From Xanthobacteraceae bacterium (lineage in GTDB: Bacteria; Pseudomonadota; Alphaproteobacteria; Rhizobiales; Xanthobacteraceae), in assembly GCA_019635585.1 (NCBI GenBank), contig JAHBZE010000001.1:1426001-1490000 (forward strand): a stretch of 64,000 nucleotides of DNA. Reading direction: 5' to 3'. This document shows positions 57,442 through 64,000 of this stretch, one piece after another. The notes under the pieces were generated by a model. The model searched no databases, was not told where the DNA came from, and worked only from the letters and a program-made list of their open reading frames with translations. Numbering within the stretch: the first letter of the stretch is position 1; every line of letters starts with the position of its first letter. Position numbers and translations under genes: made by a program.

Positions 57442-58884
57442 ATGAACATCATGAACGTCGATTACGACGGCCTCATCCCGAACAACGTAAACTTGAGCGG
57501 CGACCCGCGCGTCAAAGCCGCACTCGAGAAATGGCATCCCGGCTATCTCGACTGGTGGAAAGACATGGGTCCGGACGGCTTTCAGGAGTCGCTCGTGTAT
57601 CTGCGCACCGCGGTTAGCGTCGATCCGAAAGGCTGGGCGAAATTCGATTACGTGAAAATGCCCGACTATAAGTGGGGCATCCTGCTCGCGCCGCAGGGCG
57701 AAGACCGCAAGATTCCGTTCGGTGCGCATGCGGGCGAAAAGGCGTGGCAGGAAGTGCCGGGCGAATACCGCGCGATGCTCCGCCGCCTGATCGTGATTCA
57801 GGGCGACACGGAGCCTGCGTCGGTCGAGCAGCAGCGCTTCCTGGGCAAGACCGCGCCGTCGCTCTATGACATGCGCAACCTCTTCCAGGTGAACGTGGAA
57901 GAAGGCCGCCATCTCTGGGCGATGGTCTATCTTTTGCAAAAATATTTCGGGGCCGACGGCCGCGAAGAAGCCGAAGCGCTGCTGCAGCGCCGCTCGGGCG
58001 ACGAAGATACCCCGCGCATGCTGGGCGCCTTCAACGAGGAAACGCCGGACTGGCTCTCGTTCTTCATGTTCACGTTCTTCACCGACCGCGACGGTAAGAT
58101 GCAGCTCGAGGCGCTCGCGCAATCCGGCTTCGATCCGCTGTCGCGCACCACGCGCTTTATGCTGACGGAAGAAGCGCATCACATGTTCGTCGGCGAAACC
58201 GGCGTGGGCCGCACCATCGAACGCACCTGCCAGGAAATGCAGAAGGCGGGAATCGAGGATCCGTTCGACATCAATGCCGTGCGCAAGCTCGGGGTGATCG
58301 ACCTGCCGACGATCCAGAAGAAGGCGAACCTGCACTTCTCCCTCACCCTCGATCTATTCGGCAACGAAATCTCGACCAACGCGGCGAACGCGTTCCACGC
58401 CGGCATCAAGGGGCGCTACCGCGAGGACAAACTCGACGATGACCACAAGCTCGATTCGTCGACTTATCCGGTCACGCGCTTCAAGGACGGCAAGATCGTC
58501 ACCGAGGAAGTGCCCGCGCTCTCCGCGCTCAACATGCGGCTCCGTGACGATTACGTTGCCGACTGCCAGGGCGGCGTATCGCGCTGGAACAAGGTGATTG
58601 AGAAGTACAATATCGGCTTCCAGCTGAAATTGCCGCATGTCGCCTTCCACCGCCACATCGGTGAGTTCTCCGCAGTAAAGGCCGACGTCGACGGCAACGT
58701 CGTTGACGACGCGGCGTGGGAGAAGAAGAAGGAAGAAGTGCTGCCTTCTTCGAGCGACAAGGATTACATCGAGAGCCTGATGAATCCGCAGTTCGAGCCC
58801 GGCAAGTTCTCGAGCTGGATCGTGCCGCCGAAGGTCGGCATCGACAACAAGCCCGGCGACTTCGAATACGTGAAGATCGCCTGA
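57442..58884 (+). CDS. boxB: Benzoyl-CoA 2,3-epoxidase, di-iron subunit BoxB
   Basis: A 480-residue class I di-iron oxygenase component. Candidate iron ligands read as Glu124, Glu154 and His157 (NVEEGRH), Asp215 (FFTDRDG), Glu244 and His247 (LTEEAHH), matching the spacing of Azoarcus BoxB with a four-residue offset. It inserts one oxygen atom into benzoyl-CoA to make the epoxide, with electrons from BoxA. It starts four bases after boxC. Confidence 0.95.
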   Translation: MNIMNVDYDGLIPNNVNLSGDPRVKAALEKWHPGYLDWWKDMGPDGFQESLVYLRTAVSVDPKGWAKFDYVKMPDYKWGILLAPQGEDRKIPFGAHAGEKAWQEVPGEYRAMLRRLIVIQGDTEPASVEQQRFLGKTAPSLYDMRNLFQVNVEEGRHLWAMVYLLQKYFGADGREEAEALLQRRSGDEDTPRMLGAFNEETPDWLSFFMFTFFTDRDGKMQLEALAQSGFDPLSRTTRFMLTEEAHHMFVGETGVGRTIERTCQEMQKAGIEDPFDINAVRKLGVIDLPTIQKKANLHFSLTLDLFGNEISTNAANAFHAGIKGRYREDKLDDDHKLDSSTYPVTRFKDGKIVTEEVPALSALNMRLRDDYVADCQGGVSRWNKVIEKYNIGFQLKLPHVAFHRHIGEFSAVKADVDGNVVDDAAWEKKKEEVLPSSSDKDYIESLMNPQFEPGKFSSWIVPPKVGIDNKPGDFEYVKIA

Positions 58885-58893
58885 TCCTCTCGC

Positions 58894-58930
58894 TTATGGC
58901 CGGGTTCGCTTGACGGCGGCCCGGCCATAA
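58894..58930 (+). other. Hairpin between boxB and boxA
   Basis: Perfect 11-bp arms TTATGGCCGGG (58894-58904) and CCCGGCCATAA (58920-58930) with a 15-base loop lie in the 63-base gap. Only a weak CTTTAT follows, so partial termination or processing between the oxygenase and reductase genes is likely rather than a full stop. Confidence 0.6.
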
Positions 58931-58947
58931 CTTTATCCGGCTAGACA

Positions 58948-60171
58948 ATGTCCGCGCCCATCAAGCAGCATTTGATCGACCCCGCCGTGTGCATCCGCTG
59001 CAACACGTGCGAGGCGACGTGCCCGGTCGGCGCGGTCACACATGACGCGAACAACTATGTGGTCGACGTCACCAAGTGCAATTTCTGCATGGATTGCGTT
59101 TCGCCCTGCCCGACCGGCTCAATCAATCACTTCGTGAAGGTGAAGGAGCCGTTCTCGCTCGACGACCAGTTTTCGTGGAGCGACCTGCCGGAGATCGAGG
59201 AAATTCCGGACAGCGATGGCCCCGCGATTTCGGTCGCGGAAGCGATCGACGACGAAGCGGCCGCACTTCTAGACGACGCGCATAGGGGCGCGGGCGGGCA
59301 GATGAAGGCGCCGCTCTCCGCGAGCAAGCCACGCATCAACCTCTTTGGCCGCAAGGCACCGGCGGAAGCGACGGTCAGCGGAAACCTGAAACTGACCGGC
59401 GAAGGTGCCTCCGCCGATATCCATCACATTATCTTGGACTTCGGCACGACCTCGTTTCCCGTGATCGAGGGGCAGAGCATCGGCATCGTGCTGCCAGGCA
59501 ATGACGAGAACGGCCGGCCGCACAAGATGCGGCTCTATTCGATCGCCTCGCCCCGCGACGGCGAGCGGCCGAATACGAACAATCTTTCGCTCACCGTGAA
59601 GCGCGTGATCGCGAAGAACACCGACGGCAGCGAACACAAGGGCATCGCTTCGAACTATGTCTGCGACCTGAAGCGCGGCGACAAGGTGCGGGTCGCGGGC
59701 CCCTTCGGCTCGACCTTCCTGATGCCTGACGATTCCGAAGCCGACATCGTGATGATCTGCACCGGCACCGGCTCGGCACCATTTCGCGGCTTCACCGAGC
59801 GCCGCCGCCGTTCGATGCCGAACGCAAAAGGCAAACTCTATCTCTTTTTCGGTTCGCGCACGCCGGAAGAACTTCCGTATTTTGGGCCTTTGCAAAAAGT
59901 GCCAAAAACGCTGCTCGACCAGGAACTCGTATTCTCGCGGCTCGCGGACAAACCGAAGGAGTATGTGCAGGACCGGATGCACAAGCGCAGCTCCGATCTC
60001 GCCGCACTCCTGCAGAAGCCGACGACACATATTTATATGTGCGGGCTGAAGGGCATGGAAAACGGGGTGGAAGAGTCCTTCGCCTCGATCTGCCGCGAGC
60101 ACAAGCTCGATTGGGCCTCAATCCGCGCAAAGATGCGCGACGAAGGCCGCTTTCACGTCGAGACTTACTAA
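58948..60171 (+). CDS. boxA: Benzoyl-CoA epoxidase reductase subunit BoxA
   Basis: A 407-residue NADPH-dependent flavoprotein. The N-terminus has two [4Fe-4S] motifs: Cys 15, 18, 21, 25 and Cys 44, 47, 50, 54. An acidic/Ala linker (about 75-125) leads to a ferredoxin-NADP reductase-like domain with FAD motif RLYSIASP and NADP motif VMICTGTGSAPFRGF. It feeds electrons to BoxB. The ribosome site is weak, which together with the upstream hairpin suggests lower expression than BoxB. Confidence 0.94.
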   Translation: MSAPIKQHLIDPAVCIRCNTCEATCPVGAVTHDANNYVVDVTKCNFCMDCVSPCPTGSINHFVKVKEPFSLDDQFSWSDLPEIEEIPDSDGPAISVAEAIDDEAAALLDDAHRGAGGQMKAPLSASKPRINLFGRKAPAEATVSGNLKLTGEGASADIHHIILDFGTTSFPVIEGQSIGIVLPGNDENGRPHKMRLYSIASPRDGERPNTNNLSLTVKRVIAKNTDGSEHKGIASNYVCDLKRGDKVRVAGPFGSTFLMPDDSEADIVMICTGTGSAPFRGFTERRRRSMPNAKGKLYLFFGSRTPEELPYFGPLQKVPKTLLDQELVFSRLADKPKEYVQDRMHKRSSDLAALLQKPTTHIYMCGLKGMENGVEESFASICREHKLDWASIRAKMRDEGRFHVETY

Positions 60172-60239
60172 TCGCACGGCCCTCTCGCCGCCGCCATTTC
60201 CCCTGCACGTGATCGCGACTACACTTCGAGAAGACATGA

Positions 60240-60259
60240 CGCGGTAATGCATGACCGCG
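60240..60259. promoter_or_regulatory. Inverted repeat upstream of the enoyl-CoA hydratase gene
   Basis: Arms CGCGGT and ACCGCG flank AATGCATG, which includes a TGCA. It lies 16 bases upstream of the GTG start, in the 103-base gap after boxA. It may be an operator or a short hairpin over the ribosome site; the factor is unknown. Confidence 0.35.
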
Positions 60260-60274
60260 CGAAGAGGAACGCCC

Positions 60275-61096
60275 GTGAATTTCTCCACCTTCAAGCCGCA
60301 GCATTTCCTCTGGAGCCTTTCGAACGGGGTCGCCACCGTCACGCTGAATCGGCCGGAACGGAAGAATCCGCTGACGTTCGATTCCTATGCCGAGTTGCGC
60401 GACACGTTTCGTGCGCTGAACGATGCGAAGGAAGTGAAGTCGGTCGTCATCACGGGTGCCGGCGGCAACTTCTGCTCGGGTGGCGACGTGCATGAAATCA
60501 TCGGGCCGCTCGTCGAGATGCGCCGGAAGAAAGACAGCGCCGGTCTTCTGAAATTCACGCAGATGACCGGCGATCTCGTCAAGGCGATGCGTGGCTGTCC
60601 GCAGCCGATCATCGCCGCGATTGACGGCGTCTGCGCGGGCGCGGGCGCGATTCTCGCGATGGCGTCCGACCTTCGCTACGGAACCGCGCAGAGCAAGGTC
60701 GCCTTCCTGTTCGTGCGCGTGGGCTTGTCCGGTGCCGACATGGGCGCGTGCAATCTGCTGCCGCGCATCGTCGGCGCGGGACGCGCGGCGGAATTGCTTT
60801 ATACGGGGCGCTCGATGGGCGGCGACGAAGCCGAGCGCTGGGGCTTTTACAACAAGCTCTGCGCGCCTGCGGATGTTCTGAAAGAGGCAACTACGCTCGC
60901 CGCATCGCTCGCAAGCGGGCCTTCTTATGCGCATGCCATGACCAAACGCTGCATTCATATCGAATGGGTGATGGAAGTCGATGAGGCGGTCGATCATGAA
61001 GCGCGCGAACAGGCGATCTGCATGGAGACGATGGATTTCGAACGCGCCTATGAGGCCTTCGTCGCGAAGCAGAAACCGGTCTTCAAGGGCGATTGA
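60275..61096 (+). CDS. Enoyl-CoA hydratase family protein of the box cluster
   Basis: A 273-residue crotonase. The oxyanion blocks are [15 protein letters not shown] and [20 protein letters not shown], but the usual first catalytic Glu region reads AGAILAM and the second reads VGLSGADMG, so the standard hydratase Glu pair is not evident; it may be an isomerase, lyase or thioesterase. GTG at 60275 has GAGG seven bases upstream, better than the ATG at 60251. It abuts the RidA gene on the other strand. Similar genes occur beside abm clusters. Confidence 0.85.
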   Translation: MNFSTFKPQHFLWSLSNGVATVTLNRPERKNPLTFDSYAELRDTFRALNDAKEVKSVVITGAGGNFCSGGDVHEIIGPLVEMRRKKDSAGLLKFTQMTGDLVKAMRGCPQPIIAAIDGVCAGAGAILAMASDLRYGTAQSKVAFLFVRVGLSGADMGACNLLPRIVGAGRAAELLYTGRSMGGDEAERWGFYNKLCAPADVLKEATTLAASLASGPSYAHAMTKRCIHIEWVMEVDEAVDHEAREQAICMETMDFERAYEAFVAKQKPVFKGD

Positions 61097-61510
61097 TTAC
61101 TCGGGCAGCACCGCAGTCGCTTCGATCTCGACCAGTGCTTCCTTCTCCACGAGACGCACGACCTGCACCACCGCCATCGCGGGGAAGTGCTTGCCCATGA
61201 TCTCGCGATAGGCGCTGCCGATTTCACTTTGCAGGCTCAGGTAATTATCGACGTCGGTGACATACCAGGTGAGCCGCAGGATGTGTTGCGGCTCAGCTCC
61301 CGCTTCGGCGATGATCGCAACGATGTTTTCGAGCGTTTGCTTCGTCTGCGCGGCAAGGCCGTTCGCGAACTTGCCGTTCTGGTCCCAGCCAACAACGCCA
61401 CCGGTGACAATCACGCGGCCAGAAGCACTCATGCCGTCTGAATAGCCTTTCGGCTGCGGCCAGCCTTTCGGGCGCAAGACAACGGGTCCGGATTTATTCT
61501 TGTCGAGCAT
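61097..61510 (-). CDS. RidA-family protein of the 2-aminobenzoate cluster
   Basis: A 137-residue RidA/YjgF protein: ASGRVIVTGGVVGWDQNGK, TKQTLENIVAIIAEAGAEPQHILRLTWYVTD and the closing ALVEIEATAVLPE. The usual RidA active-site Arg lies in the IxRLxxYVxD segment (ILRLTWYV). RidA proteins hydrolyse reactive enamine/imine intermediates. Placed after 2-aminobenzoate-CoA ligase, it may remove imines made when the aminated ring is reduced. Its stop abuts the hydratase stop. Confidence 0.88.
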   Translation of the reverse strand: MLDKNKSGPVVLRPKGWPQPKGYSDGMSASGRVIVTGGVVGWDQNGKFANGLAAQTKQTLENIVAIIAEAGAEPQHILRLTWYVTDVDNYLSLQSEIGSAYREIMGKHFPAMAVVQVVRLVEKEALVEIEATAVLPE

Positions 61511-61519
61511 CTTTTTCGC

Positions 61520-63157
61520 TCACGATGCGAGTTTGGCGCCCGCCGATTGCGAGGCCATTTCGCGCAACCGGAAACGCTGGAGCTTGCCGGTGTCGGTCTT
61601 CGGCAGGCCGGTTACGAATTCGATCGCGCGCGGGTACTTGTAAGGCGCAACCTCCGCTTTGACGAATTCCTGCAAGGCCTTTGTAAGCGCGGCGTCGCCC
61701 GCAACGCCCGACCGCAGCACAACATAGGCTTTCACGATCTGGCCGCGCTCGGCATCCGGGCAGCCGACTACACCACATTCGGCAACGGCAGGATGCGCGA
61801 GCAGCACCTGCTCCACTTCCGGTCCCGCAATGTTGTAGCCCGCCGAAATAATCATGTCGTCGGAGCGCGCCTGATACCAGAAGTAGCCGTCCTTGTCGCA
61901 AAGGTAAGTGTCGCCGGTGATGTTCCAGCCGTCCTCGACATATTTCTTCTGGCGCTCATCCGCGAGATAGCGGCAGCCGGTCGGCCCGCGCACCGCGAGT
62001 CGCCCCGGCGTATTCGGAGGCAGCGCATTGCCGTGCTCGTCGACGACCTTCGCCTGATAGCCCGGAACCGGCTTGCCGGTCGCGCCGGGGCGAATGTCTT
62101 CCTCCGGCGAACCAATGAAGATGTGCAGCATTTCGGTGGAGCCGATGCCGTCGAGAATTTTGATGCCAGTCGCGTCGAACCACGCATCCCAGGTCGCCTT
62201 GGGAAGCGCTTCGCCCGCGGAAACGCATTTGCGAAGCGAGGAAATATCGCGGTTTTCCAACTTGCTTAAAATCGCGCGATAAGCGGTCGGCGCTGTGAAG
62301 CAGACCGTCGCGCGATGTTCCTCGATCGCAGTGAGGAGATCGTCCGGCGCCGCCTTTTCGAGGAGTACAGTGGATGCGCCCGCGCGCAGCGGAAAGAATA
62401 CGAGCCCGCCCGTGCCGAAAGTAAAGGCGAGCGGCGGCGAGCCGATGAAGCGGTCGTCCGCGTTCGCGCGCAACACGTGCTTCGCGTAGCTGTCGCAAAC
62501 CGCGAGCAGATCGCGGTGGAAATGCATGGTGCCTTTCGGCTGGCCGGTGGTGCCGGAGGTGAAAGCGATCAGGCAGACGTCGTCGGCCGCGGTATTGCAG
62601 GCGGCAAAGTTCTCGTAGCCGTCCTGCGCCATCAATGTTTCGAGGCCGCCCTTCCCCCAATAAGCGAGCTTCTTCAAATCAGGCGCGAGCGGCTTTGTCT
62701 TTTCCATTTCTTCGGAAAGCCGCGCGTCGCAAAGCGCGAATTTGATCTTCGCTTTCTGGATTACGTAGGAAATTTCCTTGGCGCGCAGAAGCGGCATGGT
62801 GGCGACCACGACGCCGCCCGCCTTCAACACGGCGAAGTAGCTCGCCGCCATCATGGCGTTGTTCGCGGAACGTAATAGCACGCGATTTCCTGGCACCAGG
62901 CCGAGATCGTTCACGAGCACGTTCGCGATGCGGTTCACGCGCTCCCGAAACTGCGCGTAGGTGAGCGATTCCGCCGGCGTGATGATGCAGGGCCGCTCGC
63001 CCCCGCCCTGCTCTACCCTGCGGTCGAGCAACTCGACGCAGGCGTTGAGCCGCTCCGGATACTGGAGATCCGGAAGATCGAACACGAATTGCGGCTGCAT
63101 TTCTTCGGGCGGCAGGTTGTCTCTTGCGAAGGTGTCGACATGGGCGCTTGCGATCAT
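61520..63157 (-). CDS. abmG: 2-aminobenzoate-CoA ligase
   Basis: A 545-residue ANL ligase close to but distinct from the benzoate ligase at 54055. AMP motif FTSGTTGQPKGTMHF, FTFGTGGLVFFPLRAG, IGSTEMLHIFIGS, and the adenylation Lys about K525 in DTGKLQRFRLRE. It activates anthranilate to 2-aminobenzoyl-CoA. GGGAGGTTCG precedes the ATG. It lies 19 bases after the MarR gene and nine before the RidA gene, so the three form an operon. Confidence 0.87.
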   Translation of the reverse strand: MIASAHVDTFARDNLPPEEMQPQFVFDLPDLQYPERLNACVELLDRRVEQGGGERPCIITPAESLTYAQFRERVNRIANVLVNDLGLVPGNRVLLRSANNAMMAASYFAVLKAGGVVVATMPLLRAKEISYVIQKAKIKFALCDARLSEEMEKTKPLAPDLKKLAYWGKGGLETLMAQDGYENFAACNTAADDVCLIAFTSGTTGQPKGTMHFHRDLLAVCDSYAKHVLRANADDRFIGSPPLAFTFGTGGLVFFPLRAGASTVLLEKAAPDDLLTAIEEHRATVCFTAPTAYRAILSKLENRDISSLRKCVSAGEALPKATWDAWFDATGIKILDGIGSTEMLHIFIGSPEEDIRPGATGKPVPGYQAKVVDEHGNALPPNTPGRLAVRGPTGCRYLADERQKKYVEDGWNITGDTYLCDKDGYFWYQARSDDMIISAGYNIAGPEVEQVLLAHPAVAECGVVGCPDAERGQIVKAYVVLRSGVAGDAALTKALQEFVKAEVAPYKYPRAIEFVTGLPKTDTGKLQRFRLREMASQSAGAKLAS

Positions 63158-63176
63158 TCGAACCTCCCTGCCTAGG

Positions 63177-63683
63177 TCAGCTTTGCGCGATCGCGCTGCG
63201 AACGCTGGTCTTGAGCTTGCCGAGCAGTTTCGTCAGCGTGGAAAATTCGTTCTGCGAAAGATCGCCGAACATCCCGGCGATCCAATCTTCATGTTCTTTT
63301 GCCATGCGCGCAAACTGGCGGCGGCCTTTTTCGGTAAGGCTCACGATATGCGAGCGGCGATCGCTCTTGTGCTGACGCCGGGTGACGATCTCTTCCGCGA
63401 GGAGCCGGTCGACAAGGCCCGTGACGTTGCCGTTCGTCACCATCATGCGCTGCGAAAGCTCGCCGAGCGTCATGCCGTGCGGCTTGCGCTCGAGCTGCGC
63501 CATCAAGTCGAAGCGCGGCAAGGTCACTTCGAAGCGCTCGCGCAGGCGGCGGCGGATTTCGGTTTCGATCAGCGTGTTGGTGGCGAGCAAGCGCAACCAA
63601 AGCCTCAACTCGGCTTTGTGATCGCCGGGCGCTTCGGCAATTTTGGTTTCGGCGTCCAGCGCCGCGGATTGTTCGAGCTCCAT
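63177..63683 (-). CDS. MarR-family regulator of the 2-aminobenzoate genes
   Basis: A 168-residue MarR protein with winged helix-turn-helix (about 60-125: MTLGELSQRMMVTNGNVTGLVDRLLAEEIVTRRQHKSDRRSH) and flanking dimer helices. It is the first gene of the operon with abmG and the RidA gene and is divergent from abmA. MarR proteins near CoA-dependent aromatic pathways often respond to the CoA thioester. The adjacent inverted repeat at 63701-63744 is the probable operator. Confidence 0.88.
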   Translation of the reverse strand: MELEQSAALDAETKIAEAPGDHKAELRLWLRLLATNTLIETEIRRRLRERFEVTLPRFDLMAQLERKPHGMTLGELSQRMMVTNGNVTGLVDRLLAEEIVTRRQHKSDRRSHIVSLTEKGRRQFARMAKEHEDWIAGMFGDLSQNEFSTLTKLLGKLKTSVRSAIAQS

Positions 63684-63700
63684 TCCGGGCCTCGGTCCGG

Positions 63701-63744
63701 CTTGCAGGAAAATTACTTTAAGCCTAAACTAATTTTCCTGCAAG
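63701..63744. promoter_or_regulatory. 15-bp-arm inverted repeat between MarR and abmA, candidate operator
   Basis: Perfect arms CTTGCAGGAAAATTA (63701-63715) and TAATTTTCCTGCAAG (63730-63744) are separated by 14 bases. The centre is itself a near-palindrome (ACTTTAAGCCTAAACT, 63715-63730, 12 of 16 positions symmetric). It fills half of the 86-base gap between the divergent genes. Confidence 0.7.
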
Positions 63745-63769
63745 GGGCGAAAACGCGAGGTTTCTTGCC

Positions 63770-64000
63770 ATGCGCATCGCAGTCGTGGGCGGCGGACCGG
63801 CCGGGGTCTATTTTTCGATTCTCGCCGCAAAGGCCTGGCCCAAAGTCGAAATCGACGTGTTCGAGCGCAACCGTGCCGACGACACTTTCGGCTTCGGCGT
63901 GGTTTTTTCCGATGAAACGCTCGATACCTTCGAGAAGGCCGACCGCGAAAGTTATCAGGCAATCGCCGACAACTTTGCCTATTGGGACGACATCGAGATT
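63770..64000 (+). CDS. abmA: 2-aminobenzoyl-CoA monooxygenase/reductase, N-terminal part (3' truncated by window)
   Basis: The first 77 residues of a flavoprotein. It begins MRIAVVGGGPAGVYFSILA with an FAD GxGxxG motif (GGGPAG), then FERNRADDTFGFGVVFSDETLD, as in the bifunctional salicylyl-CoA 5-hydroxylase / 2-aminobenzoyl-CoA monooxygenase/reductase family. The full protein is expected near 770 residues. GAGG lies nine bases before the ATG. With abmG it would hydroxylate and reduce 2-aminobenzoyl-CoA. The salicylyl-CoA alternative is less likely given the ligase next door. Confidence 0.85.
   Translation, partial: MRIAVVGGGPAGVYFSILAAKAWPKVEIDVFERNRADDTFGFGVVFSDETLDTFEKADRESYQAIADNFAYWDDIEI

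Overview
The window looks like chromosomal DNA of an alphaproteobacterium, most likely Hyphomicrobiales near Bradyrhizobium, Rhodopseudomonas or Afipia. Reasons are the high GC (about 60 %, judged by eye), the Tad/Cpa pilus locus, a pim-type dicarboxylate operon, a box benzoyl-CoA cluster with a BoxR/BzdR regulator, and three branched-chain-amino-acid-type ABC transporters. I saw no tRNA or rRNA gene, CRISPR array, insertion sequence or integrase.

Layout: 1-3135 holds the end of formate-THF ligase, an OmpA-like periplasmic protein, a LysR regulator and two paralogous small exported glycine-rich proteins. 3331-7627 is a homoprotocatechuate meta-cleavage block: hpaR and an FAH-family gene diverge from hpaF-hpaE-hpaD around a 16-bp palindrome. 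7637-15860 is a Tad pilus export operon (cpaB-cpaC-cpaD-cpaE-cpaF-tadB-tadC-tadD) without pilin or prepilin peptidase genes. 16358-22040 is a diffusible-signal-factor (DSF) module: rpfF converges on rpfC, which is preceded by a REC-PAS-GGDEF-EAL regulator in the place where Xanthomonas carries rpfG.

22342-28018 is an ABC importer plus an IclR regulator, divergent from pimF-pimA-pimB-pimC-pimD and a further acyl-CoA dehydrogenase (28221-36875), a CoA-thioester beta-oxidation operon for dicarboxylates or fatty acids. 36940-43201 holds an SDR, an NhaD-like antiporter, an acyl-CoA carboxylase beta subunit and a FadE-like dehydrogenase. A second ABC importer (43278-47895, minus) and a third (48258-52961, plus, with fused permease and ATPase) share a promoter region.

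52958-61096 is the aerobic benzoyl-CoA epoxide pathway: boxR, benzoate-CoA ligase, boxC, boxB, boxA and an enoyl-CoA hydratase. 61097-64000 begins a 2-aminobenzoate (anthranilate) CoA pathway: RidA-like protein, 2-aminobenzoate-CoA ligase, MarR regulator and, divergently, the truncated start of 2-aminobenzoyl-CoA monooxygenase/reductase. Together these make a catabolic region that imports aromatic and dicarboxylic acids, activates them as CoA thioesters and degrades them, next to a surface-attachment and signalling region (pilus, DSF, cyclic-di-GMP). The most unusual item is the DSF module with a GGDEF-EAL output protein. The clearest new regulatory signals are BoxR-like TGCA sites shared by several promoters and a 15-bp-arm inverted repeat at the right edge.
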